In this document: positions 8,389-17,988 of the stretch, piece after piece
Numbering within the stretch: position 1 is the first letter of the stretch
How the letters are laid out: every line of letters begins with the position of its first letter
From: an uncultured Porphyromonadaceae bacterium
Lineage (GTDB): Bacteria; Bacteroidota; Bacteroidia; Bacteroidales; Muribaculaceae
NCBI GenBank assembly: GCA_947177185.1
Contig: CAMWTJ010000010.1
Coordinates: forward strand, 1 to 62,764
Reading direction: 5' to 3'
DNA length: 62,764 bases
Program-made: the position numbers and the translations under genes
Notes under the pieces: generated by a model
What the model was told of the DNA's origin: nothing
Seen by the model: the letters and a program-made list of their open reading frames with translations, nothing else
Database searches by the model: none

Positions 8389-9452
8389 TTAAAAAGAACT
8401 CTTTATTCCAAGTCTTGTCGCAAGCCTCAGCATGGTAAACAACAGGTTGCCCATTCTCAATTTAAGCATCACCGCGGGCACGGCACCTTTAAGATTTTTG
8501 TAATGCAGGGGCGCCTTTTTTATGGCAAGCTGCACCGACGGCTGACTGAGATATTGCCTGTAATGCGTGTATGCGCCGGGGCCGTCAAGGCATGCCGCCA
8601 ACTGAAACACACTCATAATCAGAGAGCCGCCGAACAGGTCGATTGCCTCACGCCCTGTCTTTGCCTCGTAGGTTTTGCCCAGGCGTTCGCGCTCGCGCAG
8701 AAAGTCGTACTTGTTTTTCAGTATCTTGGAAATATCATTATTCGTATTCATCAGGCCGTCGGGGCGCGGCAGATAAGCGTACAGAGGCTCCATGAGCGCT
8801 TTCATGGACGATGCCTCAAGCAGACACTCCGCATTGAACACGGTGTCTTCGTTCGCTATTCCGGGCCGAAAACGTATGCCGTGTTTTTCTATCAGGCTGC
8901 GACGATAAATCCATCGCCAAACCTGACCTGTTTCTCGTTCGTGTATAAATACCCCCCCCTCAGCCAGTTAGCAAACTGGTCGATTCGCAGGCCGTAAAAC
9001 CTTGGAAAAAACGTTTCAAGAATCTGCTCATTGGTGCCAAGGTCGTAGTTTTCAATAGGCAACTCGTTGCGGCCCCCTCCCCAGCTGGCCCAGAAGCCGA
9101 ACACTACCATATCGCAGCCCCCTTGATGTATCGCCTCCACAGGATGCGAAATATAGTCGGGAAGCACGTAGTCGTCGGGGTCGGGAAACATCACATACTC
9201 GCCCGCAGCGACCTTCAGCCCTGCATTGCGTGCCTCGGAAACACCCGCGTTGCTCTGATGCACGACAATCACGCACTCGTTTTCCGCCGCATATCCGTCG
9301 AGTATCTCGCCTGTTGAATCCGTAGAGCCGTCATCCACTAAAATTATTTCTTTATTCGGATACTCCTGCGCCAACAAAGAGTCGACACAGCGGGAAATGT
9401 ATTTCTCGACATTGTAGCACGGTACAATAACGCTGACTTTCGGAGTTTCCAT
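8389..9452 (-). CDS. Glycosyltransferase family 2, phase-OFF by frameshift at a G8 tract
   Basis: The start is ATG 9452 (METPKVSVIVPCYNVEKYI). The GT-A core is intact: ILVDDGSTDS, NAGVSEARNAGL, MFPDPDDYV. At G8 (8959-8952) the reading frame is lost; the present product continues out of frame to a stop at 8892, 186 aa in all. The original frame resumes as TGQVWRWIYRRSL and runs to 8389. One more G gives NWLRGGVFIHERETGQVWRW and a 354-aa protein collinear with the ON paralogue at 6064-7143. The catalytic core is upstream of the break, so the truncated product may be partly folded but lacks the C-terminal third. Confidence 0.87.
8952..8959 (-). repeat. Homopolymer tract G8-TA (gene OFF; G9 restores)
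   Basis: Eight C on the plus strand. Coding strand AGG GGG GGG TAT; a ninth G would give AGG GGG GGG GTA as in the paralogue. AT-rich downstream flank. Confidence 0.9.
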
Positions 9453-9456
9453 AATA

Positions 9457-10038
9457 TTATAGTGTTGAAAGGTATTCCTGATGTATCGCCGCATCTTTTT
9501 CCGATTCGAAGCGCTTGCGGATCACCCGCGCGGGATTGCCGCCGACAATGGTCATGGGCGGCACGTCTTTGGTGACCACCGCTCCGGCCGCCACCACAGC
9601 GCCGTCGCCTATGCGCACGCCGCCCATTATGATGGCTCCGTGGCCTATCCACACGTCGTTGCCCACCACGGTGGCTTCGTCGTGGCCGCGTGGTGCCTCC
9701 CACACAGTCTGTCCGGGATAGTGGTAGCTGTGTTCGTTCTTGCCCACAAACGACACGTGCGCGGCGCAAAGCACATAGTTGCCGAAATGGATGTCGGCCG
9801 ACACATGGCAGTGCGGTCCGAGCTGCACGTGGTGGCCCATGGTCATGATGCGGTGCGGCGCGTTGAGGTGCACGGTGGAGTGTATGCGCGTCATGCCCGA
9901 TGTCTTTATCCAGCGCTGACGGATGCGGAAGCGCACAAAGCTGCGTGCGCTGTTGGCTATGCCGCGCAGGCGGTGCACCCACCCGGCGCGGCCTATGCTC
10001 ACGTTGTGGTCTACTGCTTGCGCGTTATTTCCTGACAT
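9457..10038 (-). CDS. Hexapeptide-repeat acetyltransferase (CatB/LacA type)
   Basis: 193-aa left-handed beta-helix acyltransferase, expected to transfer acetyl from acetyl-CoA to a sugar. Hexapeptide repeats run from about residue 50 to 170. The typical last coils are [38 protein letters not shown] and the closing [14 protein letters not shown]. The His in [16 protein letters not shown] is a candidate catalytic region. It overlaps the upstream GT4 by 28 nt and precedes the OFF GT2 by 4 nt. Confidence 0.9.
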   Translation of the reverse strand: MSGNNAQAVDHNVSIGRAGWVHRLRGIANSARSFVRFRIRQRWIKTSGMTRIHSTVHLNAPHRIMTMGHHVQLGPHCHVSADIHFGNYVLCAAHVSFVGKNEHSYHYPGQTVWEAPRGHDEATVVGNDVWIGHGAIIMGGVRIGDGAVVAAGAVVTKDVPPMTIVGGNPARVIRKRFESEKDAAIHQEYLSTL

Positions 10039-11165
10039 AGCTTATAGATGCTTTCTGCAGCGGTTCGGGGTGTGTATCGGGCCACTATTTCCGCCGAGCG
10101 GCGGCCCATGGCCTCAAGGTCGTGGTGGTGGAAGGCGTCGAGCATGCGCAGTGTGCTTTCCTGCTGCAGGGGGTCGAACACGTGGCCGTTGACGCCCTCG
10201 TCTATCAGCTCCACGTGGCAGCCGTTGTAGGGCGTGGTGGCCACGGGCTTGCCGCAGGCCATGGCTTCGGGCACCACGAGGCTCCAGTTGTCCTCAAGCG
10301 TGGGCATCACCGACACATCGGCTATGGCCAGATACTCGTGTATGCAGTCGTAGGACACCTGCCCCACGAACTTCACCGACGGGTTGTGGCCGTGGGCCTC
10401 CTTGAGCTGCTGCTCGAGCACACCCTGGCCTGCCACAATGATAGTGTCGGCCGGATATCGCACGGAGTGCTTTTCCCAGGCCTCGAGCAGCTCTTTTATG
10501 CCCTTGCGCTCCACCAGCTGCCCCACGAAAAGATACACCAGTCCGCCCGGCTCTATGCCCAGGCGGGCGCGCAGTGCGCTCTTGTCGGCATCGGTGCAGG
10601 CGGTCACCGCGCGGCTCAGGCCCTCGCAGTCGGCCACCATGCATCCCTCGGCCTTGGGACGCGACGCGAAGCCCATGCTGTCGAGATACTGTCGCGTGAG
10701 CGAACCGTTGATGAGGAAAGCGTCGACGAAGCGGCCCACCAGTTTTCGGTAGTATGTGCGCCAGCGCGGGGCGTTGCGCTCCACAAACGCCGTGCGCTCG
10801 TAGAACACGCACACCTTGCGGCGGCGCGACTTCAGCACGGCGGCAAATGTCCACTGAAAGAAGCCGTCGCTGATGATTACGTCGGGGTCGACGCTGCTTA
10901 TGGCTTTCAGAAGCCCTTTCTGATAGGGTATGTCGATGTAGCTGTTGGCAAAGTTGCTGTCGGGCTTGCCTATCACTATGTGTTTTTCCTTTTCGAGCGC
11001 TATGGCGTTGGCGCCGAGCGCTTCCTGCATCTGACTGTGCACAAGCGGCGACACCGCGTCGCGCGAATATGCCATATAGAAATTGCCGCCGGAGAGCTCA
11101 TTGAGCGCGGCATACACAGGTATTCGATAGTTGCCGAACCATCGGCACAACCATAGGATTTTCAT
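10011..11165 (-). CDS. Glycosyltransferase group 1 (GT4)
   Basis: 384-aa GT-B glycosyltransferase. The N-terminus is [21 protein letters not shown]. The donor domain starts at [22 protein letters not shown], and the late motif is [21 protein letters not shown], with the E-x7-E type Glu pair. It lies downstream of another GT4 gene with a 27-nt gap and overlaps the acetyltransferase gene. Sugar specificity cannot be told. Confidence 0.9.
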   Translation of the reverse strand: MKILWLCRWFGNYRIPVYAALNELSGGNFYMAYSRDAVSPLVHSQMQEALGANAIALEKEKHIVIGKPDSNFANSYIDIPYQKGLLKAISSVDPDVIISDGFFQWTFAAVLKSRRRKVCVFYERTAFVERNAPRWRTYYRKLVGRFVDAFLINGSLTRQYLDSMGFASRPKAEGCMVADCEGLSRAVTACTDADKSALRARLGIEPGGLVYLFVGQLVERKGIKELLEAWEKHSVRYPADTIIVAGQGVLEQQLKEAHGHNPSVKFVGQVSYDCIHEYLAIADVSVMPTLEDNWSLVVPEAMACGKPVATTPYNGCHVELIDEGVNGHVFDPLQQESTLRMLDAFHHHDLEAMGRRSAEIVARYTPRTAAESIYKLCQEITRKQ

Positions 11166-11192
11166 ATAAAATAAGTGACTGATTGGATGTTG

Positions 11193-12413
11193 CTAATGCT
11201 TTGCGGACTGACGTATGGCGTCGCGAAAGACCTGCTCGGTGCTGTCGAGTATGGAGTCGAGAGAAAACACGCTGCTGATGCGCGCACGCGCGGCCTCCGA
11301 GATGCTCGCGCGCTGTTCGGCCGTCAGCGCCATTGCCTCGCGTATTTTCGCGGCCCATGCCTCGGGGCGCTTCGGGGGCAGCAGATAGCCGCTTTTTCCG
11401 TCCTCGATTATTTCGGCCATGCCTCCCGAGTCGCTGCCCACCACTATCGCTCCCAGCGACATGGCCTCGAGGCACACCATGGGCATGTTTTCCCACCACG
11501 AGGGGAAGCACACCACCGCTGCGCCGCGATAGAGCGCCTTCAGCTGCTGCTGCGGCAGCTTTCCGAGTATGTGCAGCCAGCCGTCCGAGGCGTGTTCCGC
11601 TGCCAGCCGCTCGCCGAAAGCGCCGGTCTTGCCCGCCATGCGCAGGTCCACGGACAGGCCTTCGCGGTTCAGAAGCCCTACGGCCTCCACGAGGTCGGCC
11701 GCGCCCTTCCAGTCGCATATGGTGCCGGCGAAGAACACATAGGGCCGCTCGGGTGCCTCAGCGGGCTGCACGGAGGCATCGTGGTGGAAGAAATCGGGCT
11801 GCAGCGGGTTGTATATCACCTGCACACGCGATGCGTCGAGGCCCGCATGGCGCACGGCCCACTCGCGCAGCGATGACGAGCACGAGGTCACGAAGCGCGC
11901 GTGGCGGCGCAGTATGTCGAGCTCCTTGCGGCCGGCGTAGTAGTAGAGCGCATTGGCCGTCGAGAGCTTCGAAAGCGAGAAATCGGAGTGGTCGAGCAAC
12001 GCCGGGGTGTGAAGGCGGTAGACCACCGGCACTCCCCGGTCGTTGAGATACAAGCCTTCGGCACCGTACTCCGCCACCTCTACCACATCGGCATCGGGTA
12101 TGCGGCGCAGCTCGGCGGCCACGCGGCGGCGATAGGAGTGGAAGCGATACAGAAAGCGCAGACGGGCCATGCGCGATGCCGACGGCTCGGCGCCGGGTAT
12201 CAGGAAATCGCCGCCGGCGAGGCGCACCACCTCTACGCCGTTGGACACCTCGCGCTGCTCGCATGAGGTGTCGTCGTTGGCGGCAATCACCGTGACTTTG
12301 TGCCCGCGCGCCGCAAAACCTTCGGCCACAATTTTCAGATACGTGGCAATGCCGCCCGCACGGCGCGACGGCGGGTACTCACGGCTTACGTAGACTATAT
12401 GCATATGCGACAA
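11193..12413 (-). CDS. Glycosyltransferase group 1 (GT4)
   Basis: 406-aa GT-B enzyme. It has IVYVSREYPPSRRAGGIATYL (Gly-rich acceptor loop), PYVFFAGTICDWKGAADLVEAV and WWENMPMVCLEAMSLGAIVVG with the catalytic Glu pair. The start may be M1 or M4 (MSHMHIVYVSR). It follows the EpsG-like gene by 6 nt. Confidence 0.9.
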   Translation of the reverse strand: MSHMHIVYVSREYPPSRRAGGIATYLKIVAEGFAARGHKVTVIAANDDTSCEQREVSNGVEVVRLAGGDFLIPGAEPSASRMARLRFLYRFHSYRRRVAAELRRIPDADVVEVAEYGAEGLYLNDRGVPVVYRLHTPALLDHSDFSLSKLSTANALYYYAGRKELDILRRHARFVTSCSSSLREWAVRHAGLDASRVQVIYNPLQPDFFHHDASVQPAEAPERPYVFFAGTICDWKGAADLVEAVGLLNREGLSVDLRMAGKTGAFGERLAAEHASDGWLHILGKLPQQQLKALYRGAAVVCFPSWWENMPMVCLEAMSLGAIVVGSDSGGMAEIIEDGKSGYLLPPKRPEAWAAKIREAMALTAEQRASISEAARARISSVFSLDSILDSTEQVFRDAIRQSAKH

Positions 12414-12419
12414 GATTGG

Positions 12420-13697
12420 TTACATGAAATAATACGGGCTGAAATCGCCTGTAAAATAGTAAGTGATGGGCTGAACGAACAAATCGAGAGTCGGAGCATA
12501 GTCCCATGCGGAGGACTGATGCATAACAAAGAAACGCACTATAAAAAACGCAGAAGCCACAAAACAGTAAAAGCCAGCCTCGGGCCTTTTGCGTATAAGC
12601 AGCGGAATCAGCAACGGAATAAACGAATACGAGTAGTAGAAAAAGCGGTATTGTATGAGTGGCGCTTTGGAAAACATCAGCACGAACAGCATCAGAAACA
12701 ACGCCATATATGATATGGGCAAAATAGCGCGCTGCACGTCTATTTCCTCAGTATTGTCGCTGCTGATGGCCTTGCGGTAGCTCACCAGCGACACTATCAC
12801 CGACAGAGTGAGCGGCACGAAAACCATTGCCATTATTCCGATGCTTATAAAGCCGCCGTCGCTGTAGGTTTCATTGCCATACATGCTCAGGCCGTAGTCG
12901 AGGGCCGAAACGCCTGTGGAGCCGCCCAGGGCGTTGCCTATCGCGCTGCTGAACACCACCACGGGCACAAAGCAGGCCAGCACAATGGCCCAGCGCTTGG
13001 GAGTGAGCCAGCTGTAGAACCACGGCACGAGCGACAGCAGGGCGAGATAGGCCGACGAGGTGTGAATCAGCACCGCCGCCACAAGCCAGCACCAATGGTT
13101 TTTGCCGTCCTCGGCCCTGCAGGCTATGGCGTAGATTACCACTCCCGCCGCGAGCATCTGGCGCACGAGCTGAAGCGTCATCACAAAGTACTGCGTGAAA
13201 AACGTGAGCACCAGTATGCCGCATATGAGCGAATATTTGGGGGCGTCGATCTTGCGCGCCACCTTGTAGGCCGCCAGGAAATGCAGCACGTACATGGCAA
13301 ACGACAGGTCGAAATAAAACAGCCGCACGCTGCCGCCGGTCAGATAGTACAGCAGCCAGGTGATAAAGCTGTAGAAGGGCTCCTTGCCGGATCCGCCCCA
13401 CGAGTCGAACACGGTGCCGTGCAGGCCGTTTACGGGCACGTTGATAAACATGCGCGTGTACACCACCTGGTCGCCGGTGATGGTCTTGGTGATGTTCACC
13501 AGGCTTATCCACGCCGCCGCGGTCACGGCAAACAGGAGTATCTCGCGCCGGTTGGCCGAATAGTCGTTGGGGGAATTCAGCACCACGAGCAGCGCCAGGA
13601 CCAGTCCCAGCAGCGGGTTTATCAGAAACAGGATGCCGGTGGCCACCATCTGGCCGTTGAAGCTGCTGCTCGGCCGGGCATTAATGGCTGTCAACAT
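12420..13697 (-). CDS. EpsG-like polysaccharide polymerase (Wzy role)
   Basis: 425-aa polytopic membrane protein with about ten hydrophobic segments. The block TGDQVVYTRMFINVP followed by GSGKEPFYSFITWLLYYLTG fits the EpsG family, whose members polymerise repeat units at the periplasmic face of the inner membrane. It is the only polymerase candidate in cluster A. Its start overlaps the preceding GT2 by 7 nt. Chain-length partner: the Wzc at 21871-24282. Confidence 0.8.
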   Translation of the reverse strand: MLTAINARPSSSFNGQMVATGILFLINPLLGLVLALLVVLNSPNDYSANRREILLFAVTAAAWISLVNITKTITGDQVVYTRMFINVPVNGLHGTVFDSWGGSGKEPFYSFITWLLYYLTGGSVRLFYFDLSFAMYVLHFLAAYKVARKIDAPKYSLICGILVLTFFTQYFVMTLQLVRQMLAAGVVIYAIACRAEDGKNHWCWLVAAVLIHTSSAYLALLSLVPWFYSWLTPKRWAIVLACFVPVVVFSSAIGNALGGSTGVSALDYGLSMYGNETYSDGGFISIGIMAMVFVPLTLSVIVSLVSYRKAISSDNTEEIDVQRAILPISYMALFLMLFVLMFSKAPLIQYRFFYYSYSFIPLLIPLLIRKRPEAGFYCFVASAFFIVRFFVMHQSSAWDYAPTLDLFVQPITYYFTGDFSPYYFM

Positions 13698-14725
13698 AAG
13701 CTAAGTAATTTATTGAAAATGCGTCGCGGAAGCGACACGCACGCGCGCCACAGGCGCCGGCGTCGGTACAGGCGTGCGAAGGCGGCGTAGTCGGCCCGCG
13801 CCAGGGCGGCGTCGGCCCGCGAATGGCCGCACACGCCGGCACACAGAGCCGCCACGGCGGGTGCCTGCACGGCTTCGGCGGCTTCGGCCATGCCGTCGGG
13901 GCCGGCTGAGAAGACGTAGCCCTGAAGCACCTCCATGCAGAAGCGCGCGGTGGCGCGCATGTATGCGTCGAGGGCAGCGGGCGCGCCGCCGCCATCGGCC
14001 ACGAGGCCGCATACGCGGCGTATTATGGCGCACACGTCGGCGGCTTTCCCGGCCGTGAGGCGCGCGGAGGCGGCTTCGGAGTATTTGCGGTAGAGGTAGA
14101 GGCGGCCCGAGGTGTAGGCGCAGCGCCCTGCGGCAGGCGCGAGCCGCAGGAGAAACTCGGCGTCCTCCATGAAGGCGCGCCCGGCCACGAAGCGCAGCGT
14201 GCCTATGCACTCGCGCCGCACCCACAGCAGCCACAGGAAGAACTCGCTGCGCACGCAGCGCCGGTAGAAGGCCACGCTGTCCATGGCCACGAAGCCGCCG
14301 CGGGTGTTCATGGCCGCCTTGGAGGCGAAGAGCGGGGCTCCGGCGGCATCCACGGCCGTGTATTCGCAGCGCAGCATGTCGGGGGCGCCGAGCGCGCGCA
14401 CGGCATCGGCGTAGGCCGACAGAGCGCCGGGGGGCAGCACGTCGTCGGCGTCGACAAACATCACGTAGCGCCCGCGGGCCTCGTCGAGAGCGCGGTTGCG
14501 CGCGGCCGACACGCCGCTGTTGGGCTGGCTGAGCAGGCGCAGGCGCCCGCCGGCCGCGGCCATGCGCGCTGCCACTATGGCGGCGGAGTCGTCGGTGCTG
14601 CCGTCGTCCACCACGAGCAGCTCCCAGTCGGGCATATCCTGCGCGAGAACGCTGTCGACGCACTCGCCCACGAAGCGGCCGGCGTTGTACACCGGCATGA
14701 TTATCGACACCAGAGGTGTGTTCAT
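13691..14725 (-). CDS. Glycosyltransferase family 2
   Basis: 344 aa from ATG 14725 ([20 protein letters not shown]). GT-A motifs are [30 protein letters not shown] and [10 protein letters not shown] (DxD). The C-terminal half is Ala/Arg-rich and the gene is strikingly GC-rich. The open frame extends far upstream, but that part lies out of frame inside the previous GT2, and the ATGA overlap at 14722-14725 fixes this start. It resembles the preceding GT2, so tandem duplication is plausible. Confidence 0.88.
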   Translation of the reverse strand: MNTPLVSIIMPVYNAGRFVGECVDSVLAQDMPDWELLVVDDGSTDDSAAIVAARMAAAGGRLRLLSQPNSGVSAARNRALDEARGRYVMFVDADDVLPPGALSAYADAVRALGAPDMLRCEYTAVDAAGAPLFASKAAMNTRGGFVAMDSVAFYRRCVRSEFFLWLLWVRRECIGTLRFVAGRAFMEDAEFLLRLAPAAGRCAYTSGRLYLYRKYSEAASARLTAGKAADVCAIIRRVCGLVADGGGAPAALDAYMRATARFCMEVLQGYVFSAGPDGMAEAAEAVQAPAVAALCAGVCGHSRADAALARADYAAFARLYRRRRLWRACVSLPRRIFNKLLSLC

Positions 14726-15635
14726 CCAAACAGTTTTTCTTTTATAATTCTTAGCGGGCGTATGGTGTGCGGGCCCGCGAGGTTCATGACCGTCCACTGC
14801 CACAGCGTGCGCCGGTAGCCGGCGGCCTTGATGTCGGCCTGCAGAGTCCTGTACCACGCCGAGCGGCGGAAGCCCGTGTCGGCCGTGCGGCGCAGCCCGA
14901 GCAGTATGAGCTCGACGGCGCTTATGCGGTTTTCGATAAGGGCGGTGGTGTAGCGCGCGATGTCGCCCGCCGGAAACGAGCGGAGCAGCTGCGCGTAAAA
15001 CATCTGCTCGAAAGCGCTCGATGTGGCGAAGGTGCGTGTCACCTGTGCGTCGTTCATGCGATAGTTGTAGAATGAATCCTTGAGCAGCCGTATCCGGCCT
15101 TTGACCTCGTAGGAGAGGCGCAGCAGCATGAGCATGTCCTCGCCGCGCACTATCTCGCGGGGGATGTCGAGCACGTGGCTGCTGCCGAACAGCGAGCGGC
15201 GTATGAGCTTGCCCACGGGCCCCGTGGGGAACAGCCCAGTGGAGAGAATGGACCGTCGGCAGGTGTCGGGCGTGATGTCGCCGTCGATGCGGCTGTCGCT
15301 TATCACCATATCGGTGTCGGGCGTGGCGCGCGCCATGAGCATGCCGAGCGCGTCGGGCTCTATGGTGTCGTCGGCGTCGACAAACATCACCCACTCTCCG
15401 CGGGCGCATGCCACTCCGGCGCGCCGTGCGGCGGTCACACCGCCATTGGGCTGAGATACAAGTCTAACGCCTTGAATATCAGCAACTATTACCCCCCCCC
15501 GTCGGTTGAGCCGTCGTCCACCACGATTATCTCGTAGTCGGCGAAGCTCTGTGCCTGCACGCTGGCCACGCAATCGGCTATGAAGCGCTCGGCATTGTAC
15601 ATCGGTATTACCACCGACACTGCTATCTGATTCAT
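14722..15635 (-). CDS. Glycosyltransferase family 2, phase-OFF by frameshift at a G9 tract
   Basis: The start is ATG 15635 ([19 protein letters not shown]), overlapping the upstream stop as ATGA. The frame reaches [13 protein letters not shown] at G9 (15500-15492) and stops at TAA directly after, 48 aa. The remaining frame resumes as [26 protein letters not shown], passes [11 protein letters not shown] (DxD) and ends at 14722. G10 (or G7) would join them into a 304-aa GT2. The segment between GSTDG and the NGGV loop is a few residues shorter than in the neighbouring GT2s, as though the tract replaced local sequence. Confidence 0.87.
15492..15500 (-). repeat. Homopolymer tract G9-TA (gene OFF; G10 or G7 restores)
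   Basis: Nine C on the plus strand. It falls inside the codons of the conserved DDGSTDG nucleotide-binding motif, GAC GGG GGG GGG TAA on the coding strand. The downstream flank is AT-rich, the upstream one GC-rich. Confidence 0.9.
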
Positions 15636-16918
15636 CTGTTGAAAATATTTATTCTGTTGAGCAGGCTGCTGTAGAACATGGCCGATGGCAGCAGGCGCCC
15701 GAACGGCAGCAGGCGCTTGAGCCGCCTGTTGAATTCTTTGCGGGCGTGTGCGCGCGGCACTGCCGCGGGTTTCAGCACACGCTCCAGCGGCTCGCCGGCG
15801 GCGAGGGCGTCAAACAGCCGTAGCCAGTCGAGGGCCACCGCCTCAAAGTCGAAGCGGCGCGCGAAGTCCACGAAGGCTTCGTAGGCGTTGTCGGTGCGAC
15901 GCAGCTGCCGTATGATGGCGTCGGCCAGTTCGGCGGGCGTGCGGTACAGCACGCCCGTGGCGCCCACGGTGTCGCGGAAGCCGCCATAGTCTATGGTGGC
16001 TATCACGGCGCCCCAGAGCTGCAGCTCCAGGGCCGCGATGCAGAAGGTTTCGCTCACGCCCGAGGGGTTGGGCACACCCACGCGCGTGCGGTTGAGGATG
16101 GCGTCTTTCTCGTTGCCGAGCACGCCGTGGAAGGTGACCGACGGCAGTATCTTGCCGTCGCTGCCCACGAGGGCCGGCATGAAGCGCTCCTCATAGATCT
16201 TCTCGGCTATGCCGTAGGGGCCGAGCGACTGCGAGCGGTCGTAGAGGCGCGCGCCGCCTATCACGTTGAGGTGCGCGTCGGGCACAGCGGCCACCACCTG
16301 CGGCCACGCGTCGGCCAGCAGGTGAAAGCCCTTGAAGTCGACTATATTGCCCAGGAAGGTGACCTCATGGCCGCGCGAGGCGAAGGGCGACACGCCGGGG
16401 GCCACGTGGTCGGCGAAATGCCTTACGGGATAGCCGTTGAATATCACCACCGACTTAGCGTAGGCGCTGTGGTCGCGGTAGAAATGCAGCTGCTCGGTGC
16501 CCACGCACACTATGGCCTTGACGTAGGGCGCGCGTGCCAGCTGCGTGAGCTCGGCGCGCGGCACGAAATTGTGGGTCCAGTACACCGCGGAGCACGCGGC
16601 GGGCAGCGCGGCGCCGAGCCGGAGGTTGGCGGCGCTGTAGCGTATCACCACGGCGTCGAGGCCGAGGCGTGCGGCGGTGGCGCCGAGCGTGTCGTCGGTG
16701 GCGCATGCCGTGGCGAGGCCCTCGGGCAGACGCGCCGTGCTGTTGGCCAGCAGCACTATCTCGTGCGGCGAGCCTGACGCCTGCACAGCCTGCTGCAGGG
16801 CGTAGGGTATGGCGGCGAACATGTACTCGGTGCCGCCCACACCGGGGTTGCCGTCGAGCGGATGCGAGAGGTCGGCCTCCGCCACATTTGCGTTTTGAAG
16901 ATAAAAGCCGATTTTCAT
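15632..16918 (-). CDS. Glycosyltransferase group 1 (GT4-like)
   Basis: 428 aa, the same length and motif layout as the cluster A gene at 4776-6062: [69 protein letters not shown] fold with the acceptor Gly-rich loop at about 28-35. It is coupled on both sides by 4-nt overlaps (16915-16918 and 15632-15635). The sugar is unknown. Confidence 0.87.
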   Translation of the reverse strand: MKIGFYLQNANVAEADLSHPLDGNPGVGGTEYMFAAIPYALQQAVQASGSPHEIVLLANSTARLPEGLATACATDDTLGATAARLGLDAVVIRYSAANLRLGAALPAACSAVYWTHNFVPRAELTQLARAPYVKAIVCVGTEQLHFYRDHSAYAKSVVIFNGYPVRHFADHVAPGVSPFASRGHEVTFLGNIVDFKGFHLLADAWPQVVAAVPDAHLNVIGGARLYDRSQSLGPYGIAEKIYEERFMPALVGSDGKILPSVTFHGVLGNEKDAILNRTRVGVPNPSGVSETFCIAALELQLWGAVIATIDYGGFRDTVGATGVLYRTPAELADAIIRQLRRTDNAYEAFVDFARRFDFEAVALDWLRLFDALAAGEPLERVLKPAAVPRAHARKEFNRRLKRLLPFGRLLPSAMFYSSLLNRINIFNR

Positions 16919-17988
16919 CGTAATGCCTTGTCGATATATTCCATTGAGCGTGCGCGCATGCGCTCGAGCTCGGGGCGCACGGCCGCGTAGTCGATGTCGG
17001 CGGCGGCCACGCTGTCGCAGAGCTCGGGCGTGGTGAGCCGATGCTCGAGGCCGAACATGCCGAGCAGGTTGTGGAAGCGCGAGTTGCCGCGTTTTTCGTT
17101 GCCGAAGGCCACGAAGCGCTTCTCGAAGAGAATCGAGAACACGGTGCCGTGGAACGAGTCAGTGACCACCATGGCCGCCTCGTCGATTTTCCTGAGCCAG
17201 TTTTCCACCGAGGGATAGCGCAGCGCCCTGAGGCGTCCCAGCACGGGCACGCCGTTGTCCACGGGCTTGTTGATGCTCACGGGCTTCAGGCCGTGGGCTG
17301 CGGCCAGGCGCTCCACCGCGGCCTGCTTTTCGGGGCTGTGATCAAGCAGGTAATAGGCCAGCGTGCGCGTTCGGCGCGCGCGCCGAACGCCGGCCAGGCG
17401 CCGGTAGTAGTCGGCATCATGGAGCATGGTGGGGTCGAGCACCCGCTCGGCGCCCTCGATGCCAAACACCGTGCGGAGCAGCTCCAGGCCGTCGGCCTCG
17501 CGCACCGACAGCGCGCGGCATCGCTGCAGATGCGCCTTGAGGGTGCCGATGCACCCGGCGTCGGCGTCGAAGCGCTTGTGGCCGAAGCTCGGGGCGTAGG
17601 CCACCACCTTCTCCGGCGCCGCGTGGCAGCCGAAGTAGTAGAGCCCCATGGTCGGGACGCACGCGCTGTTCCAGATCTGGTCGCTGCCGGTTATCACCCT
17701 GTCGTAGCTGTCGAGCAGTCGGGCTATGTCGGCGTCGGCCTGCACCTTGCGCGAGAGAGTCCAGTGGCGGCGCTTGAAGCCCTCGAGCGCCCGCAGCGAA
17801 TAATACTTGCCCACCAATTTACTAATACTCAGTCTATTATTACATTGGGGGGGGGTAATTCCCCACCCTCTGTCCACAATCTCCACGGCATATCCGTGCG
17901 AGCGCACCACGTCGGCCAGCGCTGTGGCCTGCAGTATGGCGCCGTAGTTGTAGTTGAATTCAAATGTTATGATGCCTGCTTTCTTCAT
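16915..17988 (-). CDS. Polysaccharide pyruvyltransferase-family protein, phase-variable, ON at C9
   Basis: 357 aa from ATG 17988 (MKKAGIITFEFNYNYGAILQ), a typical N-terminus for the PS_pyruv_trans family, which includes ketal pyruvyltransferases but has many members of unproven reaction. Other visible motifs are VITGSDQIWNSA, YAPSFGH, LSVREADG and VTDSFHGTVFSIL. A longer upstream frame exists but overlaps the preceding paralogue. C9 on the coding strand (positions 17855-17847) encodes Thr-Pro-Pro-Gln at about residue 45 and is in frame. The run lies in an AT-rich island. It overlaps the upstream paralogue by ATGA. Confidence 0.88.
   Translation of the reverse strand: MKKAGIITFEFNYNYGAILQATALADVVRSHGYAVEIVDRGWGITPPQCNNRLSISKLVGKYYSLRALEGFKRRHWTLSRKVQADADIARLLDSYDRVITGSDQIWNSACVPTMGLYYFGCHAAPEKVVAYAPSFGHKRFDADAGCIGTLKAHLQRCRALSVREADGLELLRTVFGIEGAERVLDPTMLHDADYYRRLAGVRRARRTRTLAYYLLDHSPEKQAAVERLAAAHGLKPVSINKPVDNGVPVLGRLRALRYPSVENWLRKIDEAAMVVTDSFHGTVFSILFEKRFVAFGNEKRGNSRFHNLLGMFGLEHRLTTPELCDSVAAADIDYAAVRPELERMRARSMEYIDKALR
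17847..17855 (+). repeat. Homopolymer tract G9-TA on the antisense strand (gene ON)
   Basis: Nine G on the plus strand followed by TAATT. The gene is on the minus strand, so the coding strand reads ATT ACC CCC CCC CAA. The TA is still 3' of the G-run although here it cannot serve as an in-frame stop. Confidence 0.9.

Noticed and set aside
13691-15409. 572-codon minus-strand ORF as one long GT2
   Set aside because: The first part is out of frame with the preceding GT2 and is Arg/His-rich. The ATGA junction at 14722-14725 gives the proper start.
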